Shown here piece by piece: positions 57,389 to 64,000 of a DNA stretch of 64,000 nucleotides. The notes under the pieces were generated by a model. The model saw only the letters and a list, made by a program, of their open reading frames with translations, was not told where the DNA came from and did not search any database. The position numbers and the translations under genes are program-made. Position 1 is the stretch's first letter. Every line of letters begins with the position of its first letter. The DNA is from SIG598 sp045605025 (GTDB taxonomy: Bacteria > Bacillota > Clostridia > Oscillospirales > Acutalibacteraceae). The stretch spans positions 1-64,000 of the forward strand of contig JAZUPE010000017.1 of the NCBI GenBank assembly GCA_045605025.1, written 5' to 3'.

Positions 57389-58117
57389 ATGCTGGAGCTT
57401 AAAAACTGCTCCTTCCGCGTGGACAACGCCGAAGGACGCGCAGATATTATCAAAGATGTCAGCCTTACAATTGACGAAGGCAAGTTCATAGTCATCACCG
57501 GTCAGAACGGCGGCGGCAAATCCACCATCGCCCGTCTGATCATGGGTATAGAAAAGCCCACCTCGGGCAGCATTATCTTTGACGGACAGGACATCACCGA
57601 CCTGTCCATCACCGAGCGTGCCCGTCTGGGTATAGGCTACGCTTTCCAGCAGCCTCCCAGATTCAAGGGACTGACCGTACGCAGACTTCTCAGTCTTGCC
57701 CACGGCAGCGATCTTCCCGAGGACGAATGCTGTTCTTATCTTACGTCCGTGGGACTTTGCTCCAAGGACTATCTCAACCGCGAGGTGGATTCCTCTCTTT
57801 CCGGTGGCGAGCTCAAGCGAATTGAGATCGCCACGCTGATGGCGCGCCAGCTGCGCCTTGCCATCTACGACGAGCCGGAGGCGGGCATTGACCTGTGGAG
57901 CTTTGCCATGCTGGTCAACAGCTTCAAAGCAATGAGCAAAAACCGACACAACAGTGTCATTATAATTTCCCATCAGGAGCGTATTATGTCGCTGGCGGAC
58001 GAGATCATCGTCCTCAACGGCGGCGAGGTTGCCCGCAGAGGTCCCCGTGACGAAGTGTTCGGCGAAATCATCGGTCAGCTCAACGACGGCTGCGAGTTTG
58101 GAGGTGCAAAGGCATGA
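57389..58117 (+). CDS. sufC: Fe-S cluster assembly ATPase SufC
   Basis: A 243-residue ABC-type ATPase of iron-sulfur cluster assembly, partner of SufB. Walker A is GQNGGGKST, the Q-loop region is GYAFQQPPRFKGL, the signature is SLSGGELKRIEIATLMAR, and Walker B is LAIYDEPEAGIDLWS, characteristic of SufC. The start ATG at 57389 follows AAAGG. sufB overlaps its end by four bases (ATGA). No sufD, sufS or sufU follows, so this is the minimal two-gene form found in anaerobic Clostridia and archaea. Confidence 0.93.
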   Translation: MLELKNCSFRVDNAEGRADIIKDVSLTIDEGKFIVITGQNGGGKSTIARLIMGIEKPTSGSIIFDGQDITDLSITERARLGIGYAFQQPPRFKGLTVRRLLSLAHGSDLPEDECCSYLTSVGLCSKDYLNREVDSSLSGGELKRIEIATLMARQLRLAIYDEPEAGIDLWSFAMLVNSFKAMSKNRHNSVIIISHQERIMSLADEIIVLNGGEVARRGPRDEVFGEIIGQLNDGCEFGGAKA

Positions 58118-59040
58118 GTGATCTCAATTCCATAGAACGTACCATGCTGGAGGCGGTTGCCGACCTGCACGAAATCCCCGAAGGAGCGTACAATATCCGC
58201 AAGAACGGTGAGGGCTTCTCTCGCCGTTCTACTGAGGACATCGAGATTATCCCCAAGACCGACAAGCCGGGAATTGACATCATCATCAAGCCGGGCGTAA
58301 AGAACAAGAGCGTCCATATTCCCGTCATCATCACCGAGGCGGGCATAGACGACTGCGTGTACAATGACTTCCATATCGGCGAGGACGCTGACGTACTCAT
58401 CGTCGCCGGCTGCGGCATTCACAACTGCGGCGATCAGGACAGCACCCACAACGGTATCCATACCTTCCACATCGGCAAGGGCGCACGTATCCGCTATGTC
58501 GAGAAGCACTACGGCGAGGGCGACGGCGCCGGTGCCCGTATCCTCAATCCCGTCACCGAGATCTATCAGGACGAGAATTCCGTCTGCGAGATGGAAATGG
58601 TGCAGATCAAGGGCGTTGATTCCACCGTCCGCACAACCACCGCCCATCTTGCCGCCAACGCTAAGATGCAGATCATCGAGCGGCTTATGACCCACGGTCA
58701 GCAGCTTGCCAAATCCGATATGCGCGCCGAACTGGACGGCGAGGGCGCTTCCATGCAGATTATCTCCCGTTCGGTCGCCCGTGACGATTCGGTGCAGGTG
58801 TTCCATCCCATCGCTGTGGGCAACGCCGCCTGCCACGCGCATATCCAGTGCGATTCCATCATCATGGACAAGGCGAAGATCAGCTCCATACCCGAGATCG
58901 TGGCCACCCATGCCGATGCCGAGATAATCCATGAGGCTGCCATCGGACGCATCAACAACGACCAGCTCATCAAGCTGCAGACCTTCGGCATGACCGAGCT
59001 GGAAGCCGAGTCGGTCATCATCGAGGGCTTCCTCAAGTAA
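58114..59040 (+). CDS. sufB: Fe-S cluster scaffold protein SufB/SufD type
   Basis: A 308-residue beta-helix scaffold, shorter than standard SufB (about 470 residues) because the N-terminal extension is missing, as in the minimal SufCB system. Family blocks include IHIPVIITEAGIDDCVYNDF (as seen), FHIGEDADVLIVAGCGIHNC, STHNGIHTFHIGKGARIRYV and HADAEIIHEAAIGRINNDQL ending GMTELEAESVIIEGFL. Cys residues at GCGIHNCGDQD are candidates for cluster ligation. It overlaps sufC by four bases. No terminator separates it from deoB-cdd 48 bases downstream. Confidence 0.92.
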   Translation: MSDLNSIERTMLEAVADLHEIPEGAYNIRKNGEGFSRRSTEDIEIIPKTDKPGIDIIIKPGVKNKSVHIPVIITEAGIDDCVYNDFHIGEDADVLIVAGCGIHNCGDQDSTHNGIHTFHIGKGARIRYVEKHYGEGDGAGARILNPVTEIYQDENSVCEMEMVQIKGVDSTVRTTTAHLAANAKMQIIERLMTHGQQLAKSDMRAELDGEGASMQIISRSVARDDSVQVFHPIAVGNAACHAHIQCDSIIMDKAKISSIPEIVATHADAEIIHEAAIGRINNDQLIKLQTFGMTELEAESVIIEGFLK

Positions 59041-59088
59041 ATTCCGTCAGATTCCGTGCCATCCGAAACACAACGGAGGAATGATTCA

Positions 59089-60684
59089 ATGAAACGTGTT
59101 TTTCTTATCGTTCTTGACAGCCTTGGAGCCGGTGCGCTTCCCGATGCCGCCGAATACGGCGACGAAGGCTGCGGCACCATCAGAACCATCTCAAAATCAT
59201 ATAAATTCAATATCCCGAATCTGCTCCGGCTGGGACTGGGCAACGTGGAGGGGCTGGACTTCCTTGGGAAGAATATACGCCCCGCCGCGGCTTGCGCCCG
59301 TCTTGCCGAGCTGTCCAAGGGCAAGGATACCACCATCGGCCACTGGGAGATTTCCGGTGTGGTTTCCGGCCATCCGCTGCCCACCTATCCCGAGGGCTTC
59401 CCTCAGGAGATTCTTGACGAGCTGGTCAGACAGACCGGCCGCGGCTGGCTGTGCAACAAGCCCTATTCCGGCACCGAGGTCATCAAAGACTACGGCGAAG
59501 AGCATATAAAGACCGGCAAGCTTATCGTCTACACATCTGCCGACAGCGTGCTTCAGATCGCCGCGCACAACGACGTTGTGCCGCTGGAGGAGCTGTACGA
59601 CATCTGCGCAAAGGCGCGCGCCATAATGCAGGGCGTACACGGTGTGGGCAGAATTATCGCCCGTCCGTTTGTTGGCAGGTATCCTGAATTTACACGCACC
59701 GGTGACCGCCGCGACTATTCCATCGAGGCTCCGGACCGTACAGTGCTTGACGTACTGAGCGAATCCGGACTTGATGTTATCTCCGTGGGCAAGATCAAGG
59801 ACGTTTTTGTCGGCAGGGGAATAACCGAAGCTGTTGAAGCCCACAACAACAACGAGAGCATGGCGGCTGTCGACGCTCTTGTGGAAAAGGATTTCCACGG
59901 TCTGTGCTTCATTAATCTTGTGGACTTCGATATGCTGTACGGTCACCGAAATGATATCCACGGCTATGCGAACGCCCTGACCGAGTTTGACCACTGGCTG
60001 GGAGGATTCCTTCCGAAGCTGCGTGATGACGACGTGCTGATGATCACCGCCGACCACGGCTGCGACCCCGGCGATGTCAGCACCGATCACACCCGTGAGT
60101 ATGTGCCGCTTTTGGTGTACGGAAAGGAGATCGCTCCTGTACGGCTGTCCACCCGCGGCAGCTTTGCCGACATCGCGGCAACCATCGCGGAGTGGTTTGA
60201 CGTTCCGAAGGAAACAGAGGGCAGGAGTTTTGCACGGCTGCTGAAGCGTGGACGCAGGTCGGGCGGACTGAAAAAAGATGAGCGTCAGCAGCTGGTGGAA
60301 AAAGCCAGGGAGGCAATGGAGTATTCTTATTCTCCTTACTCCGGCTGTACTGTTGGCGCGGCTCTGCTTGCGGCAAACGGTGAGATCTACACCGGCTGCA
60401 ACATCGAAAACGCCGCCTTTTCGCCCACCAACTGCGCCGAGCGCACCGCAGTGTTCAAAGCGGTCAGCGAGGGTGTGACCGAATTCCGCGCCATCGCCGT
60501 CGCGGGCGGAAAAAACGGCGTGGTTGAGGGAGAGTTCCCTCCCTGCGGCGTGTGCCGTCAGGTGCTCATGGAATTCTGCGAGCCGAAGAAGTTCAAAGTC
60601 CTGCTGGTCAGCAGGGACGGATATCGCGAGGTTACGCTTGCCGATCTGCTGCCCATGGGCTTCGGCAGGAGCGACGTTAACTGA
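59089..60684 (+). CDS. deoB-cdd: Fused phosphopentomutase and cytidine deaminase
   Basis: A 531-residue fusion of two nucleoside-salvage enzymes. Residues 1 to about 385 are a full DeoB: LIVLDSLGAGALPDA (metal and phospho-site region), DTTIGHWEISG, YTSADSVLQIAAHNDVVPLE, NLVDFDMLYGHRND and ITADHGCDPGDVSTDHTREY. After a short basic linker (RGRRSGGLKKDE) comes a complete homotetrameric-type cytidine deaminase (398-531): CNIENAAFSPTNCAERTAVF with zinc Cys449 and proton-shuttle Glu451, and PPCGVCRQVLMEF with Cys486 and Cys489. The frame is continuous, with no stop or ribosome site at the junction. The start has CGGAGG upstream. Deamination of cytidine feeds uridine to phosphorolysis, whose ribose-1-phosphate is DeoB's substrate. 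Confidence 0.93.
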   Translation: MKRVFLIVLDSLGAGALPDAAEYGDEGCGTIRTISKSYKFNIPNLLRLGLGNVEGLDFLGKNIRPAAACARLAELSKGKDTTIGHWEISGVVSGHPLPTYPEGFPQEILDELVRQTGRGWLCNKPYSGTEVIKDYGEEHIKTGKLIVYTSADSVLQIAAHNDVVPLEELYDICAKARAIMQGVHGVGRIIARPFVGRYPEFTRTGDRRDYSIEAPDRTVLDVLSESGLDVISVGKIKDVFVGRGITEAVEAHNNNESMAAVDALVEKDFHGLCFINLVDFDMLYGHRNDIHGYANALTEFDHWLGGFLPKLRDDDVLMITADHGCDPGDVSTDHTREYVPLLVYGKEIAPVRLSTRGSFADIAATIAEWFDVPKETEGRSFARLLKRGRRSGGLKKDERQQLVEKAREAMEYSYSPYSGCTVGAALLAANGEIYTGCNIENAAFSPTNCAERTAVFKAVSEGVTEFRAIAVAGGKNGVVEGEFPPCGVCRQVLMEFCEPKKFKVLLVSRDGYREVTLADLLPMGFGRSDVN

Positions 60685-60699
60685 GAAAAATAATACCGG

Positions 60700-60734
60700 A
60701 GCGGCTGTCTCAGCGGGACGGCCGCTTCTTTTTT
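60700..60734 (+). terminator. Terminator of the suf/deoB-cdd transcript
   Basis: AGCGGCTGTC (60700-60709) pairs with GACGGCCGCT (60717-60726) with one G-T pair, followed by TCTTTTTT. Confidence 0.88.
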
Positions 60735-60795
60735 ACTGCCGCTAAATAAATGGCATGGGAATTGCCTGATTCCGGCGATAAATCCACACAATTAA

Positions 60796-60824
60796 TTGAC
60801 TTTCCTGCATGTATATGGTAAAGT
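60796..60824 (+). promoter_or_regulatory. Promoter of the surface protein gene
   Basis: TTGACT (60796-60801), 17-base spacer, TAAAGT (60819-60824), 100 bases before the start codon. A second, weaker choice is the TACTATAGG region just downstream. Confidence 0.55.
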
Positions 60825-60923
60825 TACTGTATGCTACTATAGGTATATTATGTGTAGCTGTACCCGTTTTTCTATACTAAATTTATATACACATCAGTCA
60901 ATTACAGTCAGGAGGAATGACTT

Positions 60924-63900
60924 GTGAAGATCAGAAGTGAACTGAAAAGGATCAGGGAATGGATAACAAAAGAGGGCAGAGGAAGAAAAGCGCTGCTTGT
61001 GGCGCTGTCTGTACTGCTGTCGCTCAATGTCATGCTGTCTGCCATGCCGCGTTCCGCGCTCGCATTTGACGGCGCGGTAAGTAATATGAACGAACTGCTT
61101 GACGCGGCTATGTATGGCTACGACGAGATAATCATCGATTCCAGTTTTGAAATAAACGAGACAGTCAGGATTAATAACAGTGCTATTCTTCGTCCTGCTT
61201 TTGAGGATGTGACTCTCACGCGTGCTGCAGGCTTCAAGGGCGCGCTTTTTGAGGTTTACGGCAGAATTCTTTCGGACGACGAATTTGCACCTTATGTTTC
61301 GCTCTCTATCGGTGATGGAATAACCATTGACGGCAACAGCACTGCTGTTACAGCCGAAGCTCCGCTGGTGGAACTCAGCGGCGGTGAGCTTATTGTCTGC
61401 GGCGAACTTGTCAACAACAAAAACGGCGCGGCGGGTTCCGAGGGCGGCGCGGTAAAGGTTTGGCGCGGAAGACTCATCGTTGACGGCGGTCGCATTGCCG
61501 GAAACAGCGCGTATATCGGCGGTGGTATCTATGTCGAGGCTGGCGCTGTGCGGATTACCGACGGTGTTATTGAGAAAAACACCGCTTCCTACACCGGCGG
61601 CGGTGCCTGTATCAAAGATTGCGTCTCAGTGGCGATTTCCGGTGTGAACGCAAATAATGCATATCAGAACTCCACGGTAATTACCGGCAACAAGGCTCCC
61701 ATAGGTGCCGGTGTCTATCTGAGCAATGTCCGTACCGACGGCGTAACCTATACCGTAAAGGGCGGCGTATATATCGACGACAATTTCATCGACAGTTCTT
61801 CCGCTGCTGCCATGCCCGGTACCGAGTGTAATCTCCTTGTTGAGAGCAGGTATGCGGTTCCTTCCTTCTCCGGACTTACCGGAAAGGCTGCCGTCGGATT
61901 CTATCCTATGCAAAACATGCAGATTCCCTGCGAGCTGGACTACTTCAAGCAGGGAAGACTGTTCTATGATAATGATGTTCTGGACATCAACGGCAAGGAA
62001 ATCCTTATCAACAATACCACCTACGCTTCCGGTATTGCCAATCTGAACGTAACCTCCACGAAGAATGCTCTGGGAGAATATGACGGCGGTACTGTTCTTT
62101 CCGACATGGGTCAGGAGGTTAACTCGGTAAATAATCCGTCCGTTACGCTGGGATTCCCCGTGCATCTGATTGTGAACACCGAAGATAAATACACTCTTAA
62201 AGAGGGTTCCTTCAAAGTTACTACCGGAAGCGGAGATCTGCTGGCTCAGGGTTCTCCGAGCAACGGCGTATGGTACACATTTAACGGCGGTTCGGAGACC
62301 GTCAAGGCTGAGTTTGTAAAGGATGCCGTTCCGGTCGCTAAGGTCAACGGGGTCAATTACGCTACTCTTGCCGAAGCCTTTAAGGCATGTGAAGGAAAGC
62401 CGCAGGCACAGGTCGACCTGATAAAGGATCTGAAGATTGATTCCACCAGCAATCTGAATTACTGCCTGAGAGAATGTGTCGCGGTTCCGGAGGGCACAGT
62501 GATAACCCTCAGCGCGAAGGGCGACGGCAATGAGATCAGACGCGACAACAACTGGACTGGTTCACTCTTTGAAGTTCCGGCTCGCGCCAAACTCATTCTC
62601 GAGAATATTATTGTCGACGGAAACAAGAACGTAACGGGTGCGGAACCAGTTGCCGATGTATCCGGCGAACTGGTGCTGAATAATTCGAGCATCAAAGATG
62701 CGAACGGTATTGACGGCGGCGCGGTATACCTTGATAACGGCGCGCTTACCTTCAAAAACAAAGGCGTTATCGAATACAACACCGCAGTCAACGGTGCCGG
62801 CGTTTATATGACCGGTAGTGAAGCTGTGATTACCGGAAATATTTGCGAGGACTACAGTTCCGCCAACTATGGAAATCCCGATCGCACCAACTGGGAGTTC
62901 AGATACAACACTTTCTCCGGCTGCGGCGGTGCTGTTTATATGGAGAACGGTACCGTAAAGGATTGTGAGATCGTAGCCAACAGCCCTGCTGCCGGCGCTG
63001 CCGACACTATGGGCGGCGGCATTTATGTCGAAAGCGGCAAGGTTATCAATACCGTTGTCGGTGCCGTTGAGGGTGAAGGTACCAGCTTCAGCAACAGCGC
63101 CCACACCGGCGGCGGTATCTACGCCGAAAGGCTGGCGATGAAGAACGTTTCCGTCACCAACAACTCTGCGACGGATATGGCGGGCGGCGTTTTCTGCGAG
63201 GACGAGCTGGTTGTTGCCGGCAGAATTGTTGTCGACAAGAACCAGGTTTCGAGTGCAGCCAGCAACCTCTATCTGGATGTTGAACAGCTCACTCCGATCC
63301 GCGTAAACGGACAGCTTGACAGCAGTTCCGTGATCAAGCTCAATCTTTCCGAGACAGGCAACTCCGTTAACGGAACGGTTGTTGCCCACAGCGATTCTGT
63401 GCCGTTAAACGCTTCCAACGCGCAGAAGTTTGTGATCGAGAACGCTCCCCAGAGAGTGATCCGCGCCAACGACCGAAACGTGATTATCGATTCTGCCGCT
63501 GATTGCGTCAGTGTAACCATCAAAGCAAAGGATAATTCCGGTACGGTTACCGCTTCTCCGGAATTTGACAGCGTCGTCAGCATTCCGCTGGATGGCGGAA
63601 GGGCGCTGCTGGAGATCAGTAATCCTGATAGACTTGATGTGAAGGTTTCTCCTTCGGACGCAAACGCGATTTCTGTTCAGGAGACCTCTGATTATAATGG
63701 CGGATACGGTGTAAGCTATTACTATATTGATGTTCTGAAAGGCGCGTCCTCTGGCGGAAAGTATACCGTGGAGGTCAGCGCGAGCTATGATTATCTGCGG
63801 CGTTCGCTCATGGAGTATGTCAATATTGACGAAGCCGGTAAGTTGATGATGGCTACAAATGAATACGCCGGAAGTAATTATCCTTCTGCCGAAATTATTT

Positions 63901-64000
63901 ATTCCACTGAAAAAGTAAACCCCTACGCGTCTCTCAATGCAAAGTATTATGTATGGGGTTCCGCGGAAAGTGATGATTCGGTAAAGAATCAGCTTAACAG
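60924..64000 (+). CDS. Large secreted beta-helix surface protein (N-terminal part, cut by window end)
   Basis: An open frame from GTG at 60924 (AGGAGG upstream) to the last base, at least 1025 codons without a stop. The N-terminus is a long signal peptide: basic MKIRSELKRIREWITKEGRG, hydrophobic VALSVLLSLNVMLSA, and a likely cleavage after SALA. The rest consists of right-handed beta-helix rungs, with recurrent GGGIYVEAG and GGAVYLDNG type motifs as in polymorphic adhesins and pectate-lyase-like proteins. Two large copies are visible: about residues 45-420, then, after a VNGVNYATLAEAFKACEG linker (about 475), a second helix to about 880. Later sequence changes to a Tyr-rich region. No anchor is visible because the C-terminus lies outside. 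Adhesin or glycan-binding surface protein is inference; catalysis cannot be shown. Confidence 0.88.
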   Translation, partial: MKIRSELKRIREWITKEGRGRKALLVALSVLLSLNVMLSAMPRSALAFDGAVSNMNELLDAAMYGYDEIIIDSSFEINETVRINNSAILRPAFEDVTLTRAAGFKGALFEVYGRILSDDEFAPYVSLSIGDGITIDGNSTAVTAEAPLVELSGGELIVCGELVNNKNGAAGSEGGAVKVWRGRLIVDGGRIAGNSAYIGGGIYVEAGAVRITDGVIEKNTASYTGGGACIKDCVSVAISGVNANNAYQNSTVITGNKAPIGAGVYLSNVRTDGVTYTVKGGVYIDDNFIDSSSAAAMPGTECNLLVESRYAVPSFSGLTGKAAVGFYPMQNMQIPCELDYFKQGRLFYDNDVLDINGKEILINNTTYASGIANLNVTSTKNALGEYDGGTVLSDMGQEVNSVNNPSVTLGFPVHLIVNTEDKYTLKEGSFKVTTGSGDLLAQGSPSNGVWYTFNGGSETVKAEFVKDAVPVAKVNGVNYATLAEAFKACEGKPQAQVDLIKDLKIDSTSNLNYCLRECVAVPEGTVITLSAKGDGNEIRRDNNWTGSLFEVPARAKLILENIIVDGNKNVTGAEPVADVSGELVLNNSSIKDANGIDGGAVYLDNGALTFKNKGVIEYNTAVNGAGVYMTGSEAVITGNICEDYSSANYGNPDRTNWEFRYNTFSGCGGAVYMENGTVKDCEIVANSPAAGAADTMGGGIYVESGKVINTVVGAVEGEGTSFSNSAHTGGGIYAERLAMKNVSVTNNSATDMAGGVFCEDELVVAGRIVVDKNQVSSAASNLYLDVEQLTPIRVNGQLDSSSVIKLNLSETGNSVNGTVVAHSDSVPLNASNAQKFVIENAPQRVIRANDRNVIIDSAADCVSVTIKAKDNSGTVTASPEFDSVVSIPLDGGRALLEISNPDRLDVKVSPSDANAISVQETSDYNGGYGVSYYYIDVLKGASSGGKYTVEVSASYDYLRRSLMEYVNIDEAGKLMMATNEYAGSNYPSAEIIYSTEKVNPYASLNAKYYVWGSAESDDSVKNQLN

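Noticed and set aside
1..64000. tRNA, rRNA, CRISPR arrays and phage genes
   Set aside because: Scanning both strands by eye showed no T-loop/anticodon patterns, no regularly spaced direct repeats and no phage structural or integrase genes apart from the IS3 transposase. A tRNAscan or CRISPR search would settle it.

Overview
The window reads as a chromosomal segment of a spore-forming, anaerobic, polysaccharide-degrading Clostridia-type Firmicute, most like the Oscillospirales/Ruminococcaceae. The basis is gene content: yqfC-yqfD and ylbJ sporulation genes, a phoH-ybeY cluster, ylmH, a minimal sufC-sufB pair, a ferredoxin-type aldo/keto reductase, many intracellular glycoside hydrolases, and a GH3 enzyme with the reversed domain order known from Ruminococcus albus. 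Strong AGGAGG ribosome sites, frequent TTG/GTG starts and classical TTGACA-17-TATAAT promoters fit as well. I see no tRNA, rRNA or CRISPR. No species can be assigned from sequence alone.

Layout. 1-2162: end of an OmpR-type response regulator and its histidine kinase. 2206-3479: an intact IS3-family element whose ribosome site is buried in a hairpin. 3534-4334: zinc-ribbon membrane protein. 4445-19389: a beta-glucan locus with GH9, GH16 lipoprotein, AraC regulator, GH5, YczE-like membrane protein, the chvE-mmsA-mmsB sugar ABC transporter with a small unknown gene, and permuted GH3. 19610-23464 (minus): yqfC-yqfD-phoH-ybeY-HAD phosphatase. 23590-28112: ylbJ, P-loop kinase, DegV, esterase, CDP-alcohol phosphatidyltransferase. 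28224-32327: an AT-rich stretch with a candidate structured RNA, then nucleotidyltransferase, mannonate dehydratase and GH13 alpha-glucosidase. 32476-35479: TAXI-type TRAP transporter. 35674-38933: diguanylate cyclase and Fe-S aldo/keto reductase. 39087-41487: feoAB with a coupled upstream mini-ORF. 41674-47753: acetyltransferases, LytTR/DUF3021 pair, serine hydrolase plus CapA pair, DUF3737 protein. 47895-50653 (minus): ylmH, unknown, trmO and a short LacI regulator.

50767-54163 is the most unusual part: a 728-residue membrane protein with an N-terminal ryanodine-receptor (RyR) domain, a Rossmann/SLOG-like middle and four membrane segments. It is followed at once by a 97-residue free-standing RyR protein and then a YgjP-type metallopeptidase. 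The promoter carries a perfect 7-bp dyad over the expected transcription start. This looks like a nucleotide-sensing membrane effector of the kind proposed for bacterial conflict systems, and it is the best candidate here for an undescribed system.

54526-60684: M18 aminopeptidase, lytic transglycosylase, coaE (minus); then sufC-sufB and a fused phosphopentomutase-cytidine deaminase (plus). 60924-64000: a secreted beta-helix surface protein cut by the window end.

Working together: the GH16 lipoprotein is the only exported glucanase here. GH9, GH5 and GH3 lack signal peptides and probably finish imported oligosaccharides inside the cell. Monosaccharides enter through ChvE-MmsAB. A sequence close to a catabolite-response element downstream of the GH3 promoter suggests carbon-source control.
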